Of a stretch of 64,000 nt of DNA, positions 35,031-42,581 are shown piece after piece (positions within the stretch are counted from its first letter, which is position 1; each line of letters begins with the position of its first letter). Origin of the DNA: Oscillospiraceae bacterium (GTDB taxonomy: Bacteria > Bacillota > Clostridia > Oscillospirales > Acutalibacteraceae). The notes under the pieces are model-generated. The model worked only from the letters and a program-made list of their open reading frames with translations, was not told where the DNA came from and did not search any database. The stretch is taken from the NCBI GenBank assembly GCA_025757685.1, contig CP107220.1, positions 1,071,001 to 1,135,000 on the forward strand, given 5' to 3'. A program made the translations under genes and the position numbers.

Positions 35031-35045
35031 TTAAGGAGAAGAAAA

Positions 35046-35918
35046 ATGAAAAAAGTTGTAAAAAAGGTGAAAGACGACCTCTGCGACTTCAAACAAGAAG
35101 CCCAACGACTGAAAACAATTCGGGAGGAACTGAACAAATTACGAAAGGACAACTGGTATAAAATCAAAAAGAGCGATACTTACAAACAGCAAGAAGCCCG
35201 GCTACTACAAGAACAAAAAGAATTAGAACAAAAGCATAACCGCAAGCAGCAAAAATACTGGATCGTCGGTATCGTGATCATATTTCTGTTCTTTTTTATC
35301 ATTATTGAGATCGGCATAGCGACCGAACGAAACCAACCGACGAGTGCAGATACAAACACTGCTTCAGCGGTGCATATAACGGACGAAAGTACAGAGGCTT
35401 TCAGTGATTTAACAGAAACGACCACAGTTGAAGCCACAACAGAAAAACCGGAAAGCACCACAGAAAAGACAACCGCCGCCAAACCGACTACGACCACAAC
35501 GACCCATTCCGCGCAAGCAAAGGAGCAAACCGTACTGACAGTCAAGAACTGCCCGGAACTGAAAAAGCTATTAGAGCTGAAAAATCCGGATGACGAGTAT
35601 GTAAAGGCGTTTGCAAAGGAACATAAAGGCGATACCATCCAGTTTAACGGTTGCGTCACTTTTGTTTCCAATCACTATAAGGATGACGGCACGATTTATA
35701 AAACCAGATATGATGTTATGTTTGGATACGGCAATTACAATGAGTCCCAACAAAAGGGTCCAAACTTCAAATACGATAATGTAAATCGCACGGATATGGG
35801 ATATACCGGAGAGGGGCTGCATGTAGGCAAAAATGTAAAGATCAAAGCGATCGTATCCGATTATGACGAATACACTTCCCTATTCTTCTTAGACCCGGTC
35901 AAGTTAGAAGACCGTTGA
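35046..35918 (+). CDS. Single-pass membrane protein with extracellular DUF4839-like domain
   Basis: 290 residues. The N-terminal 75 are highly charged and probably coiled coil ('LKTIREELNKLRKDNWYK', 'QEARLLQEQKELEQKHN'), then one membrane helix (about 77-98), a Thr/Glu-rich linker (about 105-165) and a C-terminal domain resembling DUF4839 ('LLELKNPDDEYVKAFAKEHK', 'RYDVMFGYGNYNES', 'GLFFLDP'-like end). The frame extends upstream, but the ATG at 35046 has AAGGAG correctly placed. The gene is clearly AT-richer than its neighbours and stands alone between terminators, suggesting acquisition by transfer. Function unknown. Confidence 0.8.
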   Translation: MKKVVKKVKDDLCDFKQEAQRLKTIREELNKLRKDNWYKIKKSDTYKQQEARLLQEQKELEQKHNRKQQKYWIVGIVIIFLFFFIIIEIGIATERNQPTSADTNTASAVHITDESTEAFSDLTETTTVEATTEKPESTTEKTTAAKPTTTTTTHSAQAKEQTVLTVKNCPELKKLLELKNPDDEYVKAFAKEHKGDTIQFNGCVTFVSNHYKDDGTIYKTRYDVMFGYGNYNESQQKGPNFKYDNVNRTDMGYTGEGLHVGKNVKIKAIVSDYDEYTSLFFLDPVKLEDR

Positions 35919-35938
35919 TCCGTCAAAAACACATAAAG

Positions 35939-35964
35939 AACCCCGCACCGTTTGGTGCGGGGTT
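35939..35964. terminator. Shared hairpin terminator between convergent genes
   Basis: AACCCCGCACC pairs with GGTGCGGGGTT around GTTT. The T tract is short in both directions (TTCTTTATG on the minus strand). Confidence 0.65.
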
Positions 35965-35984
35965 CTGCGGTTATGTAAGGAAAT

Positions 35985-38438
35985 TTAGATGGACTTGAGC
36001 AGCTTGGGCAGCTTCGCCAAAGCACCGCCAATACCACCAAGGATCTTATTAAAGCCAACGAAGGTGGAACGATCGTCGTTGAGGATCATCAACAGGCCCT
36101 CAGCCATCTTGGGGGAGAACACGCCCATGGACATGGCGATAAAGTTACGGATCGGGATCTGGGTAGCCATAGCTGCCAGCATCTGACCGTCACCGTTCTC
36201 CGCAGAGCCGAACTTGCCCACCACCTTGCTGATCAGACGGCAAATCTTGCCGCCCCACTTGGTGTGGCTGGCATCGTCCAGGCAGTTGTACAGGTCAATG
36301 GGCTTGGTGGTGTCCCGCTCACGGGCAGGCAGCTCCTTACCGTACACAGCGGTCCACTGGGCATCGTCCATTGCCGCCAGGTCTGCGGTGTAGTAAGCCG
36401 GTGCCGTCTTTCTGTAATCCGGCACGGCAGCGGTGCAGTCGGAAATGATATTTACAGCCTTAGTCAGGCGAATATCCCGGCTGGAAGCACCAACCATAAT
36501 ATCAAACAAACCGGTCTCTACCTGCCAGTCCTGCAGCTCCACATTGTAAAATGCGAAGGCGCGCTTGGACAGGGTAACGGAGACTTCCTTCTCCTCCCCG
36601 GCTTTCAGGAACACTTTCTTAAAGGCACGCAGCTCCTTCTTGGGACGGAAGATGGTGCTCTCCTGATCGGCCACATAAATCTCTGCGATCTCTGCGCCGT
36701 CCACATCGCCGGTGTTCTTGATCTTAAAGGTAACGGTCAGGTCGTCCGTGTCCTTAATATTGGAGGAGGACAGCTCCAGATCGCTGTATTCAAAAGTGGT
36801 ATAAGACAGGCCGTAACCGAACGGGAACTGCACTTCTTTCTCTGCGGTGTCATAGTAGCGGTAGCCGATGTACACACTCTCTTTATGCTCGCTGACCACC
36901 GGCTGGCCGGGATAGTTGCCATAGGTGGGATTATCCTCAAAGGACAGCGGATACGTCTCGGAGGTCTTACCGCTGGGACATACGGCGCCGGTCAAAATAC
37001 GAGCCACAGCCTTGCCGCCGGCCTGGCCGGACAGGCCGCTGTTCAGCAGCGCCTTTGCGCTGTTCAGCCAGGGCATGTGAATAACGGAACCGCCTGCCAG
37101 CACCACCACGGTGTTGGGATTGGCAGCAGCCACCTGCTCGATCAGCTGATTATGATTGGCGGGCATTTCAATATTCGCGCGGTCATAGCCCTCGCCCTCA
37201 AACTCCTCGGTCAAACCGGCAAACACCACAGCCACATCTGCTGCCTTAGCAGCAGCCAAAGCCTCGGCCACCAGTGCATCGTCCACCTGCTCGGTGCCCT
37301 TCTTGTAACCCTGGGCATAAGTCACATCTACGCCCAGCTCTACCAGATTGTCATAGGCATTTTCCATCTTGGTGGGGTTGATCACGGAAGAGCCGGCACC
37401 CTGGTAACGGGGAGCCTTAGCCATCTCGCCGATGACGGCCACTTTCTGCCCTTTCTTCAGCGGCAGCAGGCCATCGTCGTTCTTCAGCAGCTGAATGGAG
37501 CCCTCGGCCACCTGGCAAGCCAGGTCGTGGTGGGCATCCACATCATAAGTCTTTTTGCCCTCATCCAGGGTCTTCTTGGCTTTCAGAATCAGGTTGACCA
37601 CATTGTCTACCCGCTCGTTGAGCACATTCTCGTCCAGCTTACCCTCTTTGACAGCGGCAATGATCCGCTGGGTGTTCAGGTCACCGGAGGACGGCATTTC
37701 CAGATCCGTGCCGTTCTCCAAGCCGGGAATACGGTCTACGGAAGAGCCCCAGTCGGTCACGAACAGACCCTGGAAGCCCCACTCGCCGCGCGCCACCTGC
37801 TGTTGCAGCCAGCCGTTTTGAGAAGCATAAACGCCGTTAATACGGTTATAAGAGTTCATCACCGTCCAAGGCTGCGCCTCTTTAATGGCGATCTCAAAGG
37901 CGGTCAGATAGATCTCGCGCATCGCACGCTCGTCGATCACCTCGTTGATGACCATACGGTATGCCTCCTGCGAGTTGCAGGCAAAGTGCTTCAAAGAAGT
38001 ACCGATGCCCTTGGACTGTACGCCGTTGATGATGTTGGCAGAGCACTTACCGGCCAGGTACGGGTCCTCAGAGAAATACTCAAAGTTACGGCCGCAAACC
38101 GGCGCGCGCTTAATGTTGGTACCGGGGCCAAGGATTACAGAAACTTCTTCCTGCAAGCACTCCTCACCAAGTGCCTCGCCCTCTTTGCGCAGCAGCTCCT
38201 CGTCCCAAGAGCAGCTGGAAGTAGCAGCGGTAGGGAAGCAGGTAGCCGGATAAGAGTTACCCAAACCCACGGAGTCGCCGTTCGGGTTCTGCTTACGCAG
38301 GCCGTGAGGGCCGTCCGTTACCATGATCTTGGGCAGACCCAGCTCCGGGGCCTCCTCCAGGTGCCAGTAGTCAAAACCGGAAACAAAAGCCGCCTTTTGC
38401 TCCAGGCTCATCTTGTTCACAATGTCAGCGTGTTTCAT
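35985..38438 (-). CDS. Beta-glucosidase, GH3 family
   Basis: 817 residues. The N-terminal barrel has 'KHFACNSQE' (residues 150-158) and the nucleophile Asp229 in 'GLFVTDWG'. The alpha/beta sandwich domain follows from about 320, then a fibronectin III-like domain ('AEIYVADQESTIFRPKKELR' region). The last 120 residues are an extra helical tail seen in several Firmicute GH3 enzymes. There is no signal peptide, so it should act in the cytoplasm on imported beta-glucosides or cellobiose-like sugars. The gene stands alone with its own promoter. Confidence 0.93.
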   Translation of the reverse strand: MKHADIVNKMSLEQKAAFVSGFDYWHLEEAPELGLPKIMVTDGPHGLRKQNPNGDSVGLGNSYPATCFPTAATSSCSWDEELLRKEGEALGEECLQEEVSVILGPGTNIKRAPVCGRNFEYFSEDPYLAGKCSANIINGVQSKGIGTSLKHFACNSQEAYRMVINEVIDERAMREIYLTAFEIAIKEAQPWTVMNSYNRINGVYASQNGWLQQQVARGEWGFQGLFVTDWGSSVDRIPGLENGTDLEMPSSGDLNTQRIIAAVKEGKLDENVLNERVDNVVNLILKAKKTLDEGKKTYDVDAHHDLACQVAEGSIQLLKNDDGLLPLKKGQKVAVIGEMAKAPRYQGAGSSVINPTKMENAYDNLVELGVDVTYAQGYKKGTEQVDDALVAEALAAAKAADVAVVFAGLTEEFEGEGYDRANIEMPANHNQLIEQVAAANPNTVVVLAGGSVIHMPWLNSAKALLNSGLSGQAGGKAVARILTGAVCPSGKTSETYPLSFEDNPTYGNYPGQPVVSEHKESVYIGYRYYDTAEKEVQFPFGYGLSYTTFEYSDLELSSSNIKDTDDLTVTFKIKNTGDVDGAEIAEIYVADQESTIFRPKKELRAFKKVFLKAGEEKEVSVTLSKRAFAFYNVELQDWQVETGLFDIMVGASSRDIRLTKAVNIISDCTAAVPDYRKTAPAYYTADLAAMDDAQWTAVYGKELPARERDTTKPIDLYNCLDDASHTKWGGKICRLISKVVGKFGSAENGDGQMLAAMATQIPIRNFIAMSMGVFSPKMAEGLLMILNDDRSTFVGFNKILGGIGGALAKLPKLLKSI

Positions 38439-38482
38439 TCTAAATCTCCCTTCACATAATGCCGAATGGAATTCGCTGTTAC

Positions 38483-38511
38483 ATTATACAATATTTGCCG
38501 GTCGTTTCCAA
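38483..38511 (-). promoter_or_regulatory. Sigma-A promoter of the GH3 gene
   Basis: Minus-strand TTGGAA, 17 bases, TATAAT; about 45 bases before the start codon. Confidence 0.7.
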
Positions 38512-38600
38512 GACCTTTTGTGAAAAAAGAAAAAAAGATATGGGATTTTTACCAAAATCACGGAAACACAGAACCTGCCGCACCTCCTGCCCCCGCAAAA

Positions 38601-38650
38601 AGAAAGAAAAAAGCGCCGCCCCTGCTTAATACGAAAACAGGTGCAGCGCT
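38601..38650 (-). terminator. Terminator after the SCP2 gene
   Basis: Minus-strand AGCGC-TG-CACCTG pairs imperfectly with CAGGGGC-GGCGCT and is followed by TTTTTTCTTTC. The rest of 38439-38674 holds only this and the GH3 promoter. Confidence 0.75.
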
Positions 38651-38674
38651 TGTCCGTACAACGGTCAAAGCCGC

Positions 38675-39004
38675 TTACTTTAAGAAGCGAATCAGCTCCA
38701 TAGCGGCGTTGGTGTCGCCGTCTACTTTCAGCTTGCCGGTGGTGAAAGCCAGCACCGGATCCAGCTTGCCGTTCACCAACTTCATCAAGTTGGTGCCGTT
38801 GATGATCAGCCGTGCATTGCGATCATGGTAATCATAAGGCTCCACATGCAGCTGGCCGTCCTTGATCTCTATGTAAAAGATACCCTCTGCTTTGCCTTCC
38901 ACATCGACCTGGAATGCCAAAGTGCCGGGAATGGACGAAACATCTGCCTTGCTGAGCTTTTTGCGCACAGCCGCAACAATAGACTCGTATGTCATAGCAG
39001 CCAT
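38675..39004 (-). CDS. SCP2 sterol-carrier-like small protein
   Basis: 109 residues matching the SCP2 fold: a first helix ('YESIVAAVRKKLSKAD'), a five-stranded sheet ('GTLAFQVDVEGKAEGIFYIE', 'ARLIINGTNLMKLVNGKLDP') and a C-terminal helix ('TNAAMELIRFLK'). Such proteins bind lipids or acyl groups, and in bacteria they often stand alone without a known ligand. The ATG has AGGAGG nine bases upstream. It has its own promoter and terminator, so it is monocistronic. Confidence 0.85.
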   Translation of the reverse strand: MAAMTYESIVAAVRKKLSKADVSSIPGTLAFQVDVEGKAEGIFYIEIKDGQLHVEPYDYHDRNARLIINGTNLMKLVNGKLDPVLAFTTGKLKVDGDTNAAMELIRFLK

Positions 39005-39033
39005 TAGTATGTACCTCCTATCTGTTTTTTATC

Positions 39034-39062
39034 ATTATAGCACAATAGTCTTGCACATTCAA
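39034..39062 (-). promoter_or_regulatory. Sigma-A promoter of the SCP2 gene
   Basis: Minus-strand TTGAAT, 17 bases, TATAAT, 30 bases before the start codon. Confidence 0.7.
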
Positions 39063-39140
39063 TAGGAGTTTCCGAACATTTATTGTGCACTTTCAACAAA
39101 TATTCGCAATTTTTCTCTTGTAATAACTCGCAGTGACAAA

Positions 39141-39494
39141 TTATTTATCCTTAGGTCTTGCCACCCAGGCTACCACCAGTGCGCTGAGCACCGCCACGGT
39201 CACCCCACCGGCGCAGGCGGTAAACCCGCCGGTGAACACGCCCAGCAGACCGTCCTTTTGCACCGCTTCCTTGACCCCTTGAGCCAGTGCATTGCCAAAG
39301 CCGGTCAGCGGCACCGTAGCGCCGGCACCTGCCAACTCCACCAGTTTAGGATACCAACCCAGACCGCCCAGCACCACTCCCAGACACACAAACAGTACCA
39401 AAATCCGCGCAGGTGTCAGCTTGGTCAGATCCATCAACAGCTGCCCCGCCATACAGATCAGTCCGCCGATCAAAAACGCATAGAGATAGATCAT
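39141..39494 (-). CDS. spoVAE: Stage V sporulation protein AE
   Basis: 117 residues with three to four hydrophobic helices and the repeat-like motif 'VPLTGFGNALAQGVKEAV' plus 'DGLLGVFTGGFTACAGGVTV'. SpoVAE is part of the SpoVA channel of the inner spore membrane that moves dipicolinic acid. It begins 12 bases after spoVAC. In Bacillus and most Clostridia spoVAD lies between these two genes, and it is missing here. Expression in the forespore under sigma-G is the family rule, but I could not identify its promoter. Confidence 0.92.
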   Translation of the reverse strand: MIYLYAFLIGGLICMAGQLLMDLTKLTPARILVLFVCLGVVLGGLGWYPKLVELAGAGATVPLTGFGNALAQGVKEAVQKDGLLGVFTGGFTACAGGVTVAVLSALVVAWVARPKDK

Positions 39495-39506
39495 CGTCCC
39501 GCCCCC

Positions 39507-39977
39507 TTAATACAAATGAAAAACAAAGAGGATCAGGCCGTACAGCACGGAGGTAGTCACACCGTACACCAGCACCGGCCCGGCAATGGAGAACATTTGC
39601 GCCGCCGTACCCAGTACAAAGCCCTCGTGCTGGAATTCCAGCGCCGGCGACACCACAGCATTGGCAAAACCGGTAATGGGCACAATCGTGCCTGCACCTG
39701 CCTGGCGGGCGATCTTGTCAAACACACCGATACCGGTAAGCACAGCCGTTGCAACGATCAGCACCGCCGGGGTGGCCAGGCGCACCTGCCGCTCCCCCAA
39801 TCCCAGGCTCTCAAACAATGTATTCAGCAGCTGCCCCAGCAGACAAATACCACCGCCGAACAAAAACGCTTTCACCGCGTTCAACAGCTTTGGGGAATTG
39901 GGGCTGGCCTTGTCCGCCATCTTGCTGTAATCACTCTTACTGATACCCAAAGAAATCACCTCATTCCTATTATTCAT
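39507..39977 (-). CDS. spoVAC: Stage V sporulation protein AC
   Basis: 156 residues, the mechanosensitive channel-like subunit of SpoVA. Typical stretches are 'AVKAFLFGGGICLLGQLLN' and 'GAGTIVPITGFANAVVSPAL'. It has about four membrane helices. The ATG at 39977 has no good ribosome binding site; a TTG nine codons later (near 39950) has GAGGTGATT before it and could be the true start. The N-terminal extension before the first helix is variable in this family, so either is possible. Confidence 0.92.
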   Translation of the reverse strand: MNNRNEVISLGISKSDYSKMADKASPNSPKLLNAVKAFLFGGGICLLGQLLNTLFESLGLGERQVRLATPAVLIVATAVLTGIGVFDKIARQAGAGTIVPITGFANAVVSPALEFQHEGFVLGTAAQMFSIAGPVLVYGVTTSVLYGLILFVFHLY

Positions 39978-39998
39978 AGAAACTTCACGATTATACCC

Positions 39999-40027
39999 TT
40001 GACATTTGTCTTTCGCTTTTGTAAAAT
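39999..40027 (+). promoter_or_regulatory. Consensus sigma-A promoter of the ABC ATPase gene
   Basis: TTGACA, a 17-base spacer and TAAAAT, 43 bases before the ATG. Confidence 0.85.
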
Positions 40028-40070
40028 AGCATTATACTATTTGTAAATCTTAATTGAAGAAGGTACCATC

Positions 40071-40817
40071 ATGCACTTGATTGATGTACGCGATGTTTAT
40101 AAAATCTACAACCCCGGCGAGAACCAGGTGAACGCGCTGGACGGCGTAAGCCTGACCATTGACGAGGGTGAATTCGTAGCCATTATCGGCCAGTCCGGCT
40201 CCGGTAAGTCCACCTTGATGAATATGCTGGGTCTGTTGGATGTACCCACCAGCGGGGAATATTACATCAACGGCAACCTGGTAGAGGATTTGACCGACGA
40301 CCAGATGAGCGTGATCCGCAATGAGCAGATCGGCTTTATCTTCCAGGGGTTCAACCTGATCTCCTCCCTGACCGCTGTGGAGAATGTGGAGCTGCCGCTG
40401 GTATACAGAGGTATGGGTCGCCAGGAGCGGCGAGAGATCGCCGAGAAAGCGCTGGCTCGCGTGGGACTGGATAAGCGTATGCACCATCTGCCGGCGGAAA
40501 TGAGCGGCGGGCAGCAGCAGCGCGTGGCCGTGGCTCGCGCCATTGCCGCAGCACCTCCGGTCATTTTGGCCGATGAGCCCACCGGCAACCTGGACACCAA
40601 GTCTACCAAAGAGGTTATGGCGATTCTGCACCGACTCAAGGACGAGGGCCGCACCGTGGTGGTCATCACCCATGATAATGAGATCGCCATGGAGGCGGAG
40701 CGGGTGGTGCGTATCCGTGACGGCAAGATCGTGGAGGACTACATCAATCCCGGCTTTGAGGAAAAATACGGCCGCGAGTCCAAAAAGGACAACGCCAACC
40801 CCATCGACCAGGGCTAA
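40071..40817 (+). CDS. MacB/LolD-type ABC transporter ATP-binding protein, no adjacent permease
   Basis: 248 residues with Walker A 'GQSGSGKST', Q-loop 'GFIFQGFNLIS', signature 'MSGGQQQRVAVARA', Walker B 'PVILADEPTGNLD' and H-loop 'VITHD'. This subfamily drives FtsX-like permeases that export peptides or macrolides or act mechanically on envelope proteins. The gene is alone between a consensus promoter and a terminator, and no permease of the FtsX type lies within the window, so its partner is elsewhere or the protein works differently. The C-terminal 20 residues are charged and unremarkable. Confidence 0.92.
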   Translation: MHLIDVRDVYKIYNPGENQVNALDGVSLTIDEGEFVAIIGQSGSGKSTLMNMLGLLDVPTSGEYYINGNLVEDLTDDQMSVIRNEQIGFIFQGFNLISSLTAVENVELPLVYRGMGRQERREIAEKALARVGLDKRMHHLPAEMSGGQQQRVAVARAIAAAPPVILADEPTGNLDTKSTKEVMAILHRLKDEGRTVVVITHDNEIAMEAERVVRIRDGKIVEDYINPGFEEKYGRESKKDNANPIDQG

Positions 40818-40830
40818 TAGAAAGCAGACA

Positions 40831-40870
40831 AAAAGGGCTTGAGATTTGATGATCTCAAGCCCTTTTCTTT
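40831..40870. terminator. Bidirectional terminator between the ATPase and dut
   Basis: AAAAGGGCTTGAGAT pairs perfectly with ATCTCAAGCCCTTTT around a six-base loop. Confidence 0.9.
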
Positions 40871-40919
40871 TGCCAAAATACAGGCCGCGTGCGTGGTCAC
40901 ACGGCCATTTGTGCGTGAT

Positions 40920-41432
40920 TTATTTCTTTGTGGTGGAACCAAATCCGCCGTCCCGCACCCCGTCGGCAGCGTCGTCCTCGGTGATCCCAAAAGGCAGAAA
41001 AATACCCTGGGCAAAGCCGTCGCCGGCGGCTACCGTGGCGCTGTGACCCGCATCGTGCGCGGTGCAGCTCATTTTGATCATAATGTGCCCCTCGTTGGAG
41101 GAGCCGTAATAATCGGCGTCAATAATACCAACGGTATTATCCAGCCCGATCCGGTGCTTAAAGCCCAGCCCGGAGCGGGGAAAGATCGCCAGCACCCAGC
41201 CCTCCGCCATCCGGGCGCGAATGCCGGTGGGCACCAGCACAGAGGCGTCCTTCGGGAAGATTACCGCAGCCGGCACATAAAAATCATACCCGGCAGACCC
41301 GGCGGTGGCGCGCTGTGGCAGCACGATACTGTCATAGACAGCCTGCACATCCTCCGTCTCCGGGAACGCTTTTAGCCAGTCCTTTTGGAACCGGTCAAAA
41401 CTTACTTTTTCAAACTTGGCGATCTTTTGCAT
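40920..41432 (-). CDS. dut: dUTP diphosphatase
   Basis: 170 residues of the trimeric dUTPase family, which hydrolyses dUTP to dUMP. The five motifs are visible: 'SAGYDFY', 'PRSGLGFK', 'NTVGIIDADYYG', 'GDGFAQGIFLPF' and 'RDGGFGSTT'. An extra 30 residues come before motif 1 compared with short bacterial enzymes. The start has GGAG upstream. It is alone between terminators and the ndoA gene. Confidence 0.95.
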   Translation of the reverse strand: MQKIAKFEKVSFDRFQKDWLKAFPETEDVQAVYDSIVLPQRATAGSAGYDFYVPAAVIFPKDASVLVPTGIRARMAEGWVLAIFPRSGLGFKHRIGLDNTVGIIDADYYGSSNEGHIMIKMSCTAHDAGHSATVAAGDGFAQGIFLPFGITEDDAADGVRDGGFGSTTKK

Positions 41433-41506
41433 ATCCGTTCTCCTTTGCGTTTCTGCTCCCAGTATAACACAAAGAGCGGCAAAAAGGAAGAGCCGATGCG
41501 CAAAAG

Positions 41507-41848
41507 CTACAACCCAAAGGACACGGAAATGGCGTGGTCCACCTTGCCCATATCCTGACCGTCCAGCGCGCCCATACGCTCCTTTAGGCGGCGTTTGTCA
41601 ATGGTGCGCACCTGCTCCAGCAGCACCACGCTGTCCCGTGCCAACCCGCAGCTGCCGGCGTTCACCTCAATATGGGTAGGCAGGCGGCTTTTGTCGTGCT
41701 GGGAGGTAATGGCGGCAGCGATCACCGTGGGCGAGTATTTGTTGCCCACATCGTTTTGTACAATGAGCACCGGGCGCACGCCCCCCTGCTCTGAGCCCAC
41801 CACCGGGCTTAAGTCCGCGTAATAAATTTCTCCGCGCTTTACAAGCAC
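41507..41848 (-). CDS. ndoA: MazF/NdoA-type endoribonuclease toxin
   Basis: 113 residues of the PemK/MazF family, which cuts mRNA at short sequences. Conserved 'VKRGEIYYADLSPVVGSEQGGVRP', 'VIAAAITSQ', 'LPTHIEV' and 'DSVVLLEQVRTIDKRRL' are close to Bacillus EndoA. The open frame runs upstream to 41902, but the GTG at 41848 has GAGG nine bases before it and matches the homologue start. In Bacillus an antitoxin gene (ndoAI) lies just upstream; here I see none in 41849-42047. Confidence 0.92.
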   Translation of the reverse strand: MLVKRGEIYYADLSPVVGSEQGGVRPVLIVQNDVGNKYSPTVIAAAITSQHDKSRLPTHIEVNAGSCGLARDSVVLLEQVRTIDKRRLKERMGALDGQDMGKVDHAISVSFGL

Positions 41849-41961
41849 TTGGATCACCCTCGTATGCAAATTCAGACCCGGGTGCGGCCGCACTCCCGTC
41901 ATGCATAGGATAGCCGGATCTGCAAGAATTTAATCAAAGGGAGAGAAAATAAAAACTCCCC

Positions 41962-42031
41962 TATCATTCTATGCCACCCACCGGTGGGCGCAACTGTGCA
42001 CACCCGCCTAAAAAACGGCATAGAATAGTGA
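41962..42031. promoter_or_regulatory. Inverted repeat with sporulation-type -10 motifs, upstream of cotJA
   Basis: GGCATAGAAT appears as the right arm at 42017-42026 and, on the other strand, as the left arm at 41966-41975. CATAGAATA on the plus strand fits the -10 of mother-cell sigma factors (CATA-nnn-TA), with GCACACC about 14 bases upstream. A smaller palindrome CCCACCGGTGGG lies between (41977-41988). It probably includes the cotJA promoter. Whether the mirror copy drives a leftward transcript is unknown. Confidence 0.5.
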
Positions 42032-42047
42032 GAAAGGAGAGTTCATT

Positions 42048-42272
42048 ATGGAGAAATACGAGGAGCTTTTCAACCCCTCTTTCTTAAAAAAAGAGTCTGC
42101 GGCAAAGGAAGCCTGCGACAATCGACCCCCGCTGCCAAAGGACGCTGCCGTGACCATGGCCTATGTGCCGCTGCAAACGGATATGATCACCTACGATGAG
42201 GACAAAGCGCTGCAATGCGGCACGCTGTTCCCCGCCTTGAACAAAGTCTTTTTAGGAGGGAGCGCCAAGTGA
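42048..42272 (+). CDS. cotJA: Spore coat-associated protein CotJA
   Basis: 74 residues. The C-terminal half, 'AVTMAYVPLQTDMITYDEDK', then 'GTLFPALNKVFLG', matches the CotJA pattern of small polar proteins of the spore coat. AAAGGAG precedes the ATG. It overlaps cotJB by four bases. Mother-cell expression late in sporulation is expected and agrees with the CATA-type box upstream. Confidence 0.85.
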   Translation: MEKYEELFNPSFLKKESAAKEACDNRPPLPKDAAVTMAYVPLQTDMITYDEDKALQCGTLFPALNKVFLGGSAK

Positions 42273-42520
42273 AGAAAGATAAATTGCTGCGTCGCCTGTC
42301 CGCCATGCAGTTTGCTATGTGGGAGATGCGGGAATTCCTGGATACCCACCCCAACTGCCCGGACGCCAAGGCGCTCTATAACGCCTATAAAGAAAAATAC
42401 GATACCCTGGCCAAGGAGTACGAGGCCCGCTTTGGCCCCCTGACCTTAAACGGTGCCAACAGCGACGCCTGGCTCCAAGACCCCTGGCCTTGGGATGCCG
42501 GCTTTGACACGGACGAATAG
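42269..42520 (+). CDS. cotJB: Spore coat protein CotJB
   Basis: 83 residues with the CotJB pattern 'LSAMQFAMWEMREFLDTHPN', 'ALYNAYKEKYDTLAKEYEAR', 'FGPLTL' and the terminal 'WLQDPWPWD'. The start is a GTG overlapping the cotJA stop, with AGGAGG nine bases upstream. cotJC, the manganese catalase-like member normally next in the operon, is absent: a terminator follows within 15 bases. Confidence 0.87.
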   Translation: MKKDKLLRRLSAMQFAMWEMREFLDTHPNCPDAKALYNAYKEKYDTLAKEYEARFGPLTLNGANSDAWLQDPWPWDAGFDTDE

Positions 42521-42532
42521 AACGCAACAAAA

Positions 42533-42575
42533 AAACGGACGGTCCCCTGCCGAAAGGCAAAGGATCGTCCGTTTG
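42533..42575 (+). terminator. Terminator of the cotJAB operon
   Basis: AAACGGACG-TCC pairs with GGA-CGTCCGTTT, with an inner TGCC-GAAA-GGCA tetraloop hairpin. Ts follow only briefly, but the stem itself ends in TTT. Confidence 0.8.
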
Positions 42576-42581
42576 GTTATT

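Noticed and set aside
36264..38459. A 731-codon open frame on the plus strand
   Set aside because: It is antisense to the whole GH3 beta-glucosidase gene. Its protein has no recognisable motif and arises from the third-base GC bias of the real gene.
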